A stretch of DNA of 64,000 nt from Lycorma delicatula (GCF_047948215.1 NC_134463.1:97368657-97432656), one strand, 5' to 3'. Shown: positions 44,691-56,967, numbered from the stretch's first letter. The notes: a model not told the origin generated them from the letters alone. Program-made: numbers and translations.

Positions 44691-46675
44691 TAATAAATAA
44701 AAATAAAAATATTATTATTATCAAATTTCTTATAAAAAGAAGAATATTTCTTGAATTGATTATTTTTATCAAAACTTATATTTTTAATTTTTTATATATT
44801 ACAATAAGTTTAAATCAGAAAGAGACTTGCTACAACACAAAAAAATACCCTCCGGAACATTTTCTTTTTTAAGTTTTGAGATTCCTCAGTTGGAAAATAA
44901 AACATAAGTATGTTACAATGCAATGAATGTATAAAATTCATATTTTTGTATATTTGTTGAACTATATTTGGTTTTGTATTTCAGGAATATTTTGTAACAA
45001 TTTTGAAATTCGATGTAATATGTTGTAGAACTGGATTGATTCTATATACAAAATATTTACTAAACTTTGGAAAATTACTTTACTTAATCAAACTCAATAA
45101 AAAATTTCAATTTCATTATGGAACAAAGAACGTTTCGTTTTTTATCTGCCTTTGTACCTATAAAATGTTTAATAAAAATTTAATATATATTTCATCTAGA
45201 AAGCATATCCAAATTAGTTTTACATTTTATATGTGAACTGTAAATAGTATAACATGAAAAAGTAATAAAATATTAAATGTAGATTTTTATTATTTATCAA
45301 ATTTCTTATTTTAATCCTAATAGTAAATTGGTTTGAATGCTATTATCTTATGCCCTTCCTAGCATTGTCAATCTGACATTCGTAGTTGACGCGTTTAGGC
45401 GTACCTTCATTCTCAAAATTAATTTTAGTAGTGAGTCTTCCTGAGTTGTGATCATCGAATAAATATCAATATTCAGCTCCGCTCACTCCCCATTCCTCAT
45501 CTCACGACCTCTTCTGCTGTGTTCCTCCTGCTCTAAAGATTTTATAAGCTCTTGAAATTAATTCTTGTAATTCTTTATTTTAACTATTTAAAATTTTAAA
45601 ATATTACATCGGACTGAGTGATTATTTAATAATTAATTAATGGGCAAATAAACACTCAATTCGATTTAATATTTTAAGATATTATAAAACCGTTAGAGCG
45701 GGAGTGACAAAGCAGATGAAGCCATTACACAAAGAATGGCGATTGGGCGGAGCTTACATCGATATTTATTCGATGATTCCAACCCAGGAAGACTCCGTGC
45801 TAAAAGTAGTTTTGAAAATAGAGGTATTCAGAAAAACATCAACGATGAATTTTAGATTGATAGTGCTAGGACTGGAATAAAATAAAACTCAATTATAACT
45901 CTAGCGGAAATATAAAATATTGTGAAAATTTTAAAGTAGTATGTTCAAAAAAGAATAAATCAAAAAATAATTTTTTTTCGAAATAAACTAACTAGACAAA
46001 CTTGTAGAAGAAATTAAATTGAATTTGTAGAAAATTAAAATCTATCCACATCATATTAAAAAAAGAATGCAGTATAATTATTTTCGTATTACTCTTTTAA
46101 TAACGTATAGTTACGATATACTGACGACTATTAAACTAATAGTACTAGGTAGCGTACAAAAACTTAATAATGTACTTGAAATAATAAAATTTCAAAGAAA
46201 ATATAATACAGTTTGTTTTAATAGTAAATGAAAGTACTGAAGATCAAACAATTTTTTTTAATTCCCATCACGTCTTTAAAAAAATAAAAATAAAAATATT
46301 AGTTTACAAGAGATTATACTAGTTTTATTAAAAAAGGACTAAATAAAACAGAAATAAATTCGATTAGTAAAATCGAATTTAACGATAAAAATCGAGGGTT
46401 ACACTTACAAAGTAATAAGTGCTATATTCTATCACGGATCTTTGATTCGTAAAGGTCATTATACTAGTTTTATTAAAAAAGGAGAAATATGGTATAAAGT
46501 AAATGATATGACTATCAACAAAAACAATTAGCCGTGAAATTCAATTCGTTTGTTCTAGAAAGACAATAAATTTTAATTATAAATCCATAACATAATCAGT
46601 ATTTCATTAAAAAAAATAAAAAATAAAAGAGTAAATCTAACAAAAGGCAGTGCTAATCTAACAAAAGGCTCATAT
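44691..46675. other. Gene-free AT-rich stretch
   Basis: Two copies of a string around ACTAGTTTTATTAAAAAAGG (46318-46338 and 46462-46482) lie in the last third. No gene is seen. Confidence 0.45.
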
Positions 46676-47377
46676 TAAAAAAAAATTACAATGAAATTGT
46701 AAACCGTGAGGTAAGAGTCTTACAGATGCAATTTTTTCGGCTCAAAAAACAAAACTTTCTGTAATATAAATAAAACTGTTTTTAACCATACGATATTGAT
46801 ATCAAAAAAGGTAAGGCATTACATTTCTGTTGTCAAACTGTTACTAATTTAGAATTTTCTTTACAAAAATATACATGTTAAATATATGCAATGGGCAGTT
46901 GATCTACAATAATAAATAATGTTTAAGCGTTCCATATAATAAGAAAAAAAAGAAAAATGTGTTACGAAACTCTTACCGGCCCGATTTCATATATATGTAA
47001 TACCTATCACATTTACAGAAATAATACAATTCTTTTGGTTATTCCTGGTTTAATAAATGAAATCGGGCCGGTAAGAGTTTTCTAACAAATTTTTCTTTTT
47101 TGTCTTATTATATGAAACGCTTAATCATTGTTTATTATCTATCATTGTATATCTATTGTCTATTACATATATTTCAGATTTTTTTTTAAAGAAAATTCTA
47201 AATTAATAACAGATTTTGATAACACACATGTAGTGTCTTACCTTTGTTTGGTGTCAGTACAGTTTTGTTAAAACAGTTTTATTTATATTACAGAGATTTT
47301 TTTTTTTTTGAGTGGAAGAAATGATATCTGCGAGACTCTTACCGTACGGTTTACAATTTCATTGTATTTCTTTTTTG
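46676..47377. mobile_element. Foldback element: ~315-bp inverted arms, 66-nt loop
   Basis: The left arm (46676-46990) and right arm (47057-47377) are reverse complements with moderate divergence and small indels. Matching landmarks from outside in are ACAATGAAATTGTAAACCGT, GGTAAGAGTC, TAATATAAATAAAACTGTTT, AATTTAGAATTTTCTTTA, and finally AAACTCTTACCGGCCCG, which is perfect at the inner ends. The motif GGTAAGAGT is present four times, at both outer and both inner ends. No ORF is seen. It fits a foldback transposon or long-TIR MITE. Transcribed through, it would give a long hairpin RNA. Confidence 0.85.
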
Positions 47378-49059
47378 ATTTAAGTTACAATTATTAATAT
47401 TTAATGTTTTATTGTAATCGTTATTAATATATATAATTAATTTTTTATTTGTTGTATAAGATGGTGTTATGTTAATTTTTTTGTAATATTTAGCAATTTT
47501 ATGACTATATGGTGTAAATTCATTTTGTACGTGTATTTTTTTCTACTTTATCAGGCAATAATTTTATATTATTTATTGAATTAACTTTATTATTTATTCT
47601 TTCATATAATTTATTTATTGTGTTAATACTATAACCTATATTAAACTATAAGGGCAATATTTTTAATGATTTCAATTTCGTTGTTTAGGGAATCTTTATC
47701 GTATTTTAAATAATGTATGACTCTATATAAGAGTGCATTGAAAACAGCCATTGTTTGGGACCATGGATGGAACGAAATATAATTAATTATTGTGTCGTTT
47801 AAAGATGGTTAACGAAATATTTCTAAATTAGTTTCATTATTTATTTTGTTGTTATATATTTTTACGTCCAAAACAATTAAACAATTGTTAGTTTCTGTTT
47901 TTAAATAAATCATATAAAAGAATAAATAATAAAATTAATACAATAAACTATATAAAATCATTTCCCGATAAAATTTGTTATTTTTATTTTTTGAAATTTA
48001 TTTTATCAAAAATGATGCAAAATCGTTATTGAACAGCGTTAGCGGACCAAGTAACATTTTCCAATTACAAATTTATTAAAAATTTTTTGGTGTAAATTTT
48101 GAGTTATAACTATATAAACAATCATCCCCTTCCTTAAATTTTGGTTAATGAGTGGGGATATGTATTTGATTTGTTAAAGCTACTATTATCTTTATCGTTC
48201 TTTAGTTAATTTTTTTCTTATTCTTCCGACATAAGAGGCAAGAATTATGTCGTGGTGGGTAATCTGAGTTGGAAATTTTAGTGAGCTAGGCAGTTTTTAA
48301 ACCAAATTCTCACTTTCTTTTGAAATTTCTCAAGACAACAGTTGTTTGTATTTTCTAGTAAGATAATTATGACATTTAATATATAAAAACCATAAAGATA
48401 TATTTAAATTTTAAAATTATATTAAAATTATTTATTTATTAATCGGCTAGTTTAATTAAAATTAATCATTAAATTATTTATAAAAACAATTTAAAAAAAT
48501 CACTAAAAAAAAAGTTCACTTTTAGAACTATGGGGTAAAATTAAATAATTATTCTACCCATAATTTGATGCTGACTTCAAAAAGTCAAAATATAAATTAA
48601 AATTATATTTTTATTTTAAACTTTTAATTCTCATTCTTTAGGTCGAATTTATGTTTACATAAGTTCATTTTATCTTATATTGGTTTACTTTTCCATTTTG
48701 TATGAATAGGCTTAAAAATATTATGTGTTTCTACTTGCTTTCCATTAACTTACATTGTTTCAACCGGTCAAACTCATTTCCCGTCGTCATATTTGGTGAA
48801 ATTTTACACCTTTTTTCTTTAAGGCGATTTCAGTATTACTTTAATACTCTTATTTGTTTTTCTCAACTCATTAAGAATATAAATATAATAAAAATTGAGT
48901 AAATAAATAAGTAAATGAGATTGATCATGCAACAAAATATCCAATTGTGTTTTTTTTTCCACTGATAAACAGTTAAATATAATTCTATAAAACAGTTTTT
49001 AAAATCACCTGGTTTACTTTTATTTAAAATAAAAATAATATAAATTTTTATTTCCTTGT
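47378..49059. other. Gene-free AT-rich stretch
   Basis: Nothing recognised; one 66-codon + ORF at 48702-48902 is unremarkable. Confidence 0.5.
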
Positions 49060-49390
49060 TCGAAATAAAGGAAGTATTGTAATCGCGAAAAATGTCGGTT
49101 TTCAGATTTCAACGGGTATAACCATTTTCACCATCCCTGAATTAATTTTGACTAGTTCGGCGTGACGTCTGTACGTGCATATGTATCTAGCATACCTCAA
49201 AATCGATTAGTCGTATAATGCTGAATTTTTGGATTTAGGCTTGTTCTAACGTGTAGTTGTGCACCTCCTCTTTTGATTGTAACTGATTTGACAAAAAATG
49301 TCCAAATTTTCAAAAGATTTTGTTTTTGGACTTTTTCTCAGCTGTAGTAACGGCTTGCGTTCAACACACAATATTTACTTGTTCGTATAA
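49060..49390 (+). repeat. Family D, copy 3, truncated
   Basis: It starts at AAAGGAAGTATTGTAATCGC and follows copies 1 and 2 through TTTCAGATTTCAACGGG, GGCGTGACGTCTGTACGTGC, AGTTGTGCACCTCC and TTTTTGGACTTTTTCTCAGC, then stops. Confidence 0.8.
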
Positions 49391-50522
49391 TTTATATTGT
49401 GTTCTCACAGTACGACATCTTTTTTCTTTAATTTTATATCTGTTTTAAGACCAATTTTTAATTCACAACAATTTTTAATTTTTATTATTCTACAATGTTT
49501 CTGTCATATAATACCTGCAGAGTATAAAACTTTTCTACGTAAAGTTTTGGTTTCAGTTATTTGTGTGATATTCCGAACTATATCGATATATTTAGTATAC
49601 TTACATATTTTTTAAACTTCAATAAATACCTCAGCTGATATTTTGTTTTCAATATTCCCTAAGGGTCCTGTATATGACAGTAAACTGCATTTCTTTACTA
49701 TGTGATGGTACAGCATCATCTTGAACGTTCATTACATAGCAGTCTAGAAACTAAAGGGTTTAAAGTAATAGAGTTAACATGCTGTAATATGAAGCCACAT
49801 TTAATAAATTGATTCGTTTTAAAGGGAGAAAGTAATGCTAAATACTGTTCCATTACGCGCTATTAAAATGTATCAATGGATATTGAATAAAAACAGAAAT
49901 TCTTGGGACGCAAAAATATGCGCTGATTTGATAGTTTCGTATGAAATTCAATCTGAAAAATTGAAAAAAAGTGAGTCCGAAAATTGGAACTTCTGTAGTT
50001 TTTTTAGAAAACCGGTGAAAAAGCAAAAAACGGGAGTCGAAAACGCACTTTTTTACGTTCGACTTGTAATAACTTTGTTAAATTGGCAATTAATAGATCA
50101 AACTTGAAGGAAATTCAATTCTGAACAGAATAGTATAAATAAAGTCTACAGAAAGTTAATAACAGTTAAATAAAATGAACTTTTGTTTAGAGAAATACAA
50201 AGCTAAATTTAACTGGAAAATGATTTTTATCGATAATCGATTTATTTTTCAGAACTAGGGAAAAATGATAAACAGAAATTTATGGTATTCAGAATTAATA
50301 AAAGAAGTTTCAAAATAAATTATTTCGTAAGGGTTAATATTGAATCAACGATTGTAATGGTGTATTTGATTTCTTTTAAAAAACTATGATTTTTGTTTAA
50401 ATCAAATTAAAATATCAATAATTTTTTTTTGAGAAATATTTATTTCATAAATTGGAATTACAAAAACAGCTGTCCAACAATTAAATTTTTTTTGAATTGT
50501 AATCGTGTTGTTTTATAAGCTG

Positions 50523-50767
50523 GATTGGTGATAAGTTACAGCGTTCAAGTTCTAGTAAAGCCAGATATTTTTACATGGATTTGAATACTAGATCGTGGAT
50601 ACCGGTGTTCTTTGGTGGTTGGGTTTCAATTAACCACACATCTCAGGAATGGTCGAACTGAGAATGTACAAGACTACACTTCATTTACACTCATACATAT
50701 CTATCATCCTCATTCATCCTCTGAAGAATTATCTAAACGGTAGTTACCGGAGGCTAAACAAAAAAAT
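50523..50767 (+). mobile_element. SINE family A, 5'-truncated, nested in the mariner
   Basis: Only a trace of the head is present (GGATTGGTGATAAG), then TACAGCGTTCAAGTTCTAG and the complete body and tail to CCGGAGGCTAAACAAAAAAA. Body sequence is close to the 56.65-kb copy (both share CATACATATCTATCATCC and GAAGAATTATC), so both come from one young sublineage. Confidence 0.88.
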
Positions 50768-51023
50768 GAAAAGGATTGGTGGAAGCGGTTTACAATCCTG
50801 GACACCCAGATCACCAGATCTTTCGCCCATGAATTTTTTGTATGGTGATTGGGTGAAGTGTAATGTTTATAAGTTGAAAGAAAATACCCCAGAGAAGTTA
50901 CTTTCTCGTATTACTGATGCTTTTGCTTTGTTAAAGAACAGCCCCGACGAACTAAAAAGAGCGTCACGAGTAATCCACAAACATGCAGCAAAATGCACTG
51001 ATGTAAATGGAAACTTTTCGTAA
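50768..51023 (+). pseudogene. mariner-like transposase C-terminal fragment
   Basis: The + strand reads WTPRSPDLSPMNFLYGDWVK then CNVYKLKENTPEKLLSRITD, AFALLKNSPDELKRASRVIH and KHAAKCTDVNGNFS, stop. The SPDL.P.(D)F block carries the third catalytic acidic residue in mariner proteins; here it is Asn (N in MNF). The open frame continues upstream into the SINE, giving a 124-codon chimeric ORF (50649-51023) with no support as a gene. The rest of the transposase is missing. Confidence 0.8.
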
Positions 51024-51560
51024 AATTATTTTAAATTTTATTAATTTTTTACGTTAAAAATAATTTTCAAGTTAAATTTAGTCCATTTTATTTAACTTTC
51101 TGTTCCAAATTCGCTTTCTGTTTAGTTTATTTATACCATTCTGTTTAGAATTAAATATCCTACAAGTTTTATTAACGAGTTTTATCTGTTTATTGAAAAT
51201 TTAACAAAGTTATTACAAGTCTATCATAAAAAAGTGCGGTTTTCGACTCCCGTTTTTTGCTTTTTTCACCGGTTTTCTAAAAAGCTACAGAAGTTCCAGT
51301 TCTCAGAAACATTTTTTTTTTCAGTATATCAGATTGAATTCCATATAAAATCATCAAATTAGTGTACATTTTTTTCGCCTCAAGAATTTCTGTATGGCTT
51401 CACTTTACTGGAGGAGATAAAGTTTGGGTGAAATTTTTTTCCCGCCTCACTTGTTAACGAAGCGTTTCCGGACCTATGTTTATATGCACTACTTTCTTTC
51501 TTTATTTTTACGTGTAAAAAGTACTGCCAAAGTATTTGCATAACGTGGTAAATCACCCAG

Positions 51561-52854
51561 TATATAAATTATTATGGGATTTTATAAAATATAAAATGTC
51601 TAATTTGACTATTTAGTAAAATTATTCTCATAGTCATTTTTTTTAATTAGGACATTATTTTTTAATTTGATTTATAACACGAGGAGATTTTCTATTCGGT
51701 AAGAAAAAAAGAGAAAGATATCAAAAAGGTTGAAAAATATCGAACTATTGTAAAGAGGATAAAAAGACCTGTTCGCTTTTTAAAGTCAAACTTGTAGGGT
51801 GAGATTACATTTAAAACTCTCTTAGATAAATATCACATACACAATCACTCCATAAGAATAAAAACACACTAAGATGCATACTAAGGGAAATATGCTTGTT
51901 TTACTGGAAATAAAAAAGATATTTCCTTAATATTATTAGTTAAAGTTGTAATTTTTCTTCTTTCAATTAACATAATTTGCTAAATGTAAGTATAATTATA
52001 GATAAAATAGAAATATAGTCGTAAACTTTTATTTTTTTCCAATAAAATTCATTATAAAGTAGAATATATGAAGTTAGGATTAAATAAATTTTTAAAAAAG
52101 TAGAGAATTTAGAATTCAAGAGTTGTTGATTAATTGAGTTTGGTGAGAGTTTCCAGTTTATAATTTGTTAGCGGAGTAGATGCAGACAGACGTACATTCA
52201 TCTCTTTCAATCACGGTATATGTATTTGCGTGCTTGAACGTGTGTGATATTTAGGCTGTAAGTTATTTGTAAATCAATAACATCAACATCATTTCACCAG
52301 GAAATTAGAAATTATTAGCTCGGTTCCTGAATAGAATAATTTGTGATCAAATTCTATTAATACAATTAGATGATATTTATTTTTAATTAAGTTATAATAT
52401 ATCCCCTCTCACATTCGTTTAAAAAATTAAACTTTTTTTTTGTGTTTATATATATTTATTCTAAATCTGTTTTAACGAAAAGTTTTTATTAATTCTTCTA
52501 CTTAATTGTTTTTTTCAGCCAGTTCGTTTTTGTACTTCATTTTTTATTTTAATCCTTCATATATTCAGGAGAGAAAATTGTACGTTATTACTTTTTTTTT
52601 CTTTTAGAAATGGAATAAAATGAAAAAATCTAAAAATAATTGTGTTAGGATATTTCTCTCTTATTTTGATTTCTTTTTATGTGTTTTTGCTTAATAATCA
52701 GCTTTTTAAGTGTTATTATGCTTATACAAACTTAACTTAAAACCGAACTGCTAGTGACACAGTTGCGATATGTAACATTTTGTGAATGAAATTAAAAAAA
52801 ATGTAAAAAAATTAAACTCTGCTTACAATAGTAAACGTTTTCATATTTCTAAAA
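51561..52854. other. Gene-free AT-rich stretch
   Basis: No recognisable feature. Confidence 0.5.
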
Positions 52855-53280
52855 AAGATGTTTGAAGTAACCATCCTGCTCAGCGACGCTTTTTTGTGCT
52901 TGAGTGATCACATTGAATGTCATCTGACCCAAAACGTTGAAAAACGTTTCGTATTGAAGTTCGCCTTCAATTCATCGATAGTATGTGGATTCCATAAATA
53001 AACTCCATCCTTCAAATACTCCCAAAAAGAAAAAATTGCTACACTGGGCCACCGCCTTCTGCTGACAGTTCGTTCTGTAAATTCCTTATAAACGCGTGCT
53101 AGTGAATTGTTTGATATATGACAGCTTGTTCCATAATGTTGGATGAAGCCTATTTTACGATCTTTTTCACTTAATGTAATCACATTTTTGTACTGACAGT
53201 CCGAAAAAAAATATCTGCTTCCACTAATCAATTACCAGAAACAGTACACCGTAAGCTGGTTTTCTCAGTGTTTATTAGGT
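52855..53280 (-). pseudogene. mariner-like transposase C-terminal half
   Basis: The minus strand 103-codon frame reads IGFIQHYGTSCHISNNSLAR and VYKEFTERTVSRRRWP, then WEYLKDGVYLWNPHTIDELK, with a decayed continuation toward 52855. In family members the block is QQDG..CH..; the second catalytic Asp is replaced by Tyr here. The following RSPDL..CDFFLW segment with the third Asp is destroyed by a small shift (SVAIFSFWEYLKD). It is therefore inactive. To the right, 53390-53770 resembles the long-TIR mariner end. Confidence 0.8.
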
Positions 53281-53389
53281 ACAGAAAAAATAATACGATT
53301 CTCTGTTTTTTCGTCTATTTTGATTCACATAATTTTCTCAGAATATTATTCTCTACAAGTTTTGTTACTAAATATTTCACATGTATTAG

Positions 53390-53770
53390 TCATTAAACAA
53401 TGCTACTGCATAAAGACGTAAAAAAATTGTTTTTTGACACCGAATTTTGTGTTTTACTTTGGATATCTTAAAAACTACTGAATTTTCAGTTCTGTGACCT
53501 ATTTTATCCTATTTCCTATCTCAGATTACATAATAAACACCAACTTTACTCCTTAATTTGGATTCCAAAAATTACAGTATGACTTCTTTTTATTAGAAGA
53601 GCTGAAATCTGGGCGAAATATTTAGCTAGCTGTAACTCAGAAACAAAGCATTTCCAGACCTGTGTTTATAAGGAACTTTTTAAATTATTTTCATCAGTAA
53701 AAACACGTCTTGAAAGTTTCTCCGTTTAAACGGATGTCCCAGAACTAATACGGATTTTCTTTTTGTATGT
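53390..53770. mobile_element. Right terminal region of the mariner at 53 kb
   Basis: TTTTCAGTTCTGTGACCTAT, CAGAAACAAAGCATTTCC and AGACCTGTGTTTATAAGG align with the 51.4-kb and 1.9-kb ends. It ends near GTTTAAACGGATGTCCCAGA. The left terminal region is not seen. Confidence 0.5.
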
Positions 53771-54910
53771 TTGTTAGATTTTAACCAATACCTACAGGTA
53801 ATCTAAAAGTAAAAATAAACTAAAATACCATATTCATGTTTAAGAAAAATATCTTACGTCAGATATATTTAGCTGATTGTGAAATATTCGGTACGTAATA
53901 CGCCTAAGAATATAACTTAAACTTTTTTTGTACAAATCTTAAGTATAATGAACATTTTTCAGTAAAAAACTATTTTACAGTTAAAGAAGTCTTAAACAAA
54001 AAAAATCGTAATCCTTTATTCTAAGAAGGTCAAGCATTAAAAAGTTCACATACTACTTCATTGACCATGAATTCCACAAAAATAGTCAGATCATGGTTTG
54101 AGTTGTTTTATTGAGAAAATCAGTATGATCCTATCGTATGATGAACAGAAACCTACATCGAATAACTCTAAAAAGTTTGTAAACGAAGGGAAGGGTTCTT
54201 AAATATTATTGAATACCTTTTTAGAAACCCGTTCTGTTTGAAGCCGTCAATCCCGTTAATAACTACGTTTTGTAATTTGTATTCACGTGTTAATACAAAT
54301 TACACCTTCGTTTGAATAAATTTGAGTGTGCGCGCATTTGTTTATAATATGAAATTTTTGCACTAACTCGGCAATCAATTATGAATAAATAAAATATTTT
54401 TGTCAGGAAATTGGATATACGTTTTGTGGGAAAACAGACTCTTTAAGTCTGAGCAAAGCAATAATTTTGCCGTCACAGGAAATTTAATAATTTATGAAAA
54501 TAATTTAGCGTGGGAAACACAGTGTTTAGGGTTATTCATCGTTTCTCTTTTACTTCGATTTCTTTATTTATTTATAATTTATTCTGTTTTGAAGAATAAA
54601 ATTTTTTAAATGCATTATAAGGTATTATATTATGTAACAAAATTATTTCAGTAATTCAGAACTGTAAACGTTTAGAAATTAAATTATAAAAGTTTACTAA
54701 GCAATATGAGTTAAATATAATACTTGTTCCCGTTTTTCTTAAAGAAAATTTACATCAATTGTGTTTTATTCTTCGAAGTTCCGATTAATATTTGTACTTA
54801 AAACTATATCAGGGACAAGTATTTTCAGTAGTTTCTAATGCTTTTTTTTAATTGCATACACATAGACCAATTAACTTGTATTTAGACAATTGCTACACTA
54901 AAAAATACAA
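53771..54910. other. Gene-free AT-rich stretch
   Basis: A 69-codon + ORF (54400-54609) is unrecognised. Nothing else seen. Confidence 0.45.
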
Positions 54911-55573
54911 AAAAAAAAAAATTTACAAAAATATATTTGATTCCATATAAAAAATTATTTTTTAAAAAAGCTTTTATTTAACTAATATTAATATTAACAT
55001 TAATAAAAAAAGGAAACAAATTAGAAAAACCCTCTAAAAAGTAAAAAATAAGAATTAAATCAAATTAAGAATTTTAAACAAAAAAATTAAAAATATAATA
55101 TATAAATGTACTTTTCAGTACATTTTTATATAGAATATAAAAATGTACTGAAAAGTAAAAAAAAACTTATAAAAATATCTAATAAATAACCAATAAATAA
55201 ATGTAATAATTATTAAATTTTAAAATTAAAAGTAATGAAAATATTTAGATAAATAAACGCGTGGCGCAGTTTTAAATTTTAAAATGTAATAATTATTACA
55301 TTTATTTATTTTTTATTTATTGGTTATTTATTAGATATTTACATTATTTATTTTTTTACTTTTCAGTGCAATTTTATATTAGTTAATATATTATATTTTT
55401 TTATTTAAAATTCCGAATTTGATTTAATTCTTATTTTTTACTTTTTAGAGGGTTTTTCTAATTTGTTTCCTTTTTTTATAAATGTTTATATTAATATTAG
55501 TTAAATAAAAGCTTTTTTAAAAAATAATTTTTTATATGTAATCTGATATATTTTTTGTAATTTTTTTGTTTTT
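54911..55573. mobile_element. Foldback element: ~310-bp inverted arms, ~38-nt loop
   Basis: The left arm (54911-55231) and right arm (55270-55573) are close reverse complements. AAAAAAGCTTTTATTTAACT, AGGAAACAAATTAGAAAAAC, CCTCTAAAAAGTAAAAAATA and TCTAATAAATAACCAATAAA match with few changes. The left arm contains its own nested hairpin at about 55109-55158 (ACTTTTCAGTACATTTTTA and its complement), which the right arm lacks. The loop contains AACGCGTGGCGCAG. No ORF and no clear target duplication were found. Confidence 0.85.
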
Positions 55574-56637
55574 TTTTAAGACTAAAAAAAAGTAAATATA
55601 TTTATTTTTACACATCGCAGTTACATACGTGTACAAAATTTCAATCATTTTCATACGATAGTTCATGAGAAAAGAAAATTGTCATCTAAATGCATGAATT
55701 TAGCGTAGGGGTAGCACCTGGTGTCGTGGGGGTGGGTCATAAAATTCCGACACCGTAGTGCTGTATTGTAATCGAAGTTATGTAACTTCGATGACAATAC
55801 AAACCAAATTTCACTGATTTTCATACCATAGATCAAAAGGTATAGCAGTTGCAAGATTTGATTATTCCTAAAGCGAGAGTTAAATAAAAGCTTTTAAAAA
55901 TAAACATTGAATGAGGGAGCAATTAGGACCATTACTAGTTTTTTGACAGTTCAGTTTTATCAAGTTATTAAAATTCTGACGTGAGTCTTAGGAAATAAGG
56001 TAATTTACGTTGCAAAAAGAATAGAAGCAAAACGGAGTTTTCAGCAAATATTCTGAAAAATAAAATATTAGTCATTTTATACAATTAATTTTAAAGTTTA
56101 CAGAATTACCTTAAAATTATTTTTTCTTTTTTGTTTACCTTGGCTTCAATGTGAAAGAGTGGTTTTATGCTTAACTTTTGCGAATTTCATTAAACTAATA
56201 CTCGAGGAAAAAAGCTTCGAACAAATTTTTTTTGTGAAGATTATTTATTTATTATTTACTTTTTTCACATGACTGCCCAAAAAGAAGAGTAATGTATTTA
56301 GGGTGTATGTAATCATGTTTGTTCCACCGTAGGAGCTCAACAGCTGAACCGATTTAAATGTGTGACCCCGCGATGGAATCCTTACGTTACCGGGAGTACC
56401 ATAGGCTATATGAATATATATATATATGTATGTGGTAAAAAATTATTAAAAAAAAATTATACTTTATACAAATACTGTAGATAAAATTGTTACCCGCGCG
56501 CTCTTTAATTATCCTATATTAAACAAACATTGGTATGTTTGTTATCCGCATGCCTAACGAGCTCATAATGCGTTCATTTGAAAATCAAATGCGAATTTCA
56601 AAAACCATGACCAGAAATTTAAGATTTCAACCGCTAG
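55574..56637. other. Gene-free AT-rich stretch
   Basis: A small inverted string around GTAACTTCGAT/ATCGAAGTTAC near 55770-55795 is present. No coding sequence recognised. Confidence 0.45.
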
Positions 56638-56967
56638 GTGATGAACCGTAACCCACCGGGTTGGTCTAGTGGTTAACGCGTCTTCCCAAATCAGCTGATT
56701 TGGAAGTCGAGAGTTACAGCGTTCAAGTCCTAGTAAAGCCAGTTATTTTTACACGGATTTGAATTCTAGATCGTGGATACCGGTGTTCTTTGGTAGTTGG
56801 GTTTCAATTAACCACACATCTCAGGAATGGTCGAACTGAAAATGTACAAGACTACACTTCATTTACACTCATACATATCTATCATCCTCATTCATCCTCT
56901 GAAGAATTATCTAAACGGTAGTTACCGGAGGCTAAACAGGAAAAAGAAAGAAAAGTGATGAACCGTA
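56638..56967 (+). mobile_element. SINE family A, full-length with 13-bp TSD
   Basis: The element spans 56651-56954 between perfect copies of GTGATGAACCGTA (56638-56650 and 56955-56967). The head ACCGGGTTGGTCTAGTGG holds the A box and GCGTTCAAGTCC the B box. The body is intact and the tail ends CCGGAGGCTAAACAGG plus AAAAAGAAAGAAAA. This is the best reference copy in the window and a relatively recent insertion. Confidence 0.96.

Larger units (their letters stand above)
49878..51560. mobile_element. Long-TIR mariner-like transposon, 1.7 kb, decayed
   Basis: Left (49878-50232) and right (51041-51403) regions are inverted repeats of about 360 bp. Both contain, on the element strand, ACAGAAATTCTTG, GAATTCAATCTGA, GGAACTTCTGTAG, AGAAAACCGGTGAAAAA and GCAAAAAACGGGAGTCGAAA, then CTTGTAATAACTTTGTTAAA and GTATAAATAAA. 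The right side extends outward to about 51560 (ACTGGGTGATTTACCACG read inward), while the left side appears truncated before that. Between the arms lie a transposase C-terminus (50768-51023) and a SINE-A (50523-50767). Solo relatives of the right end occur near 1.9 and 53.6 kb. Confidence 0.75.
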
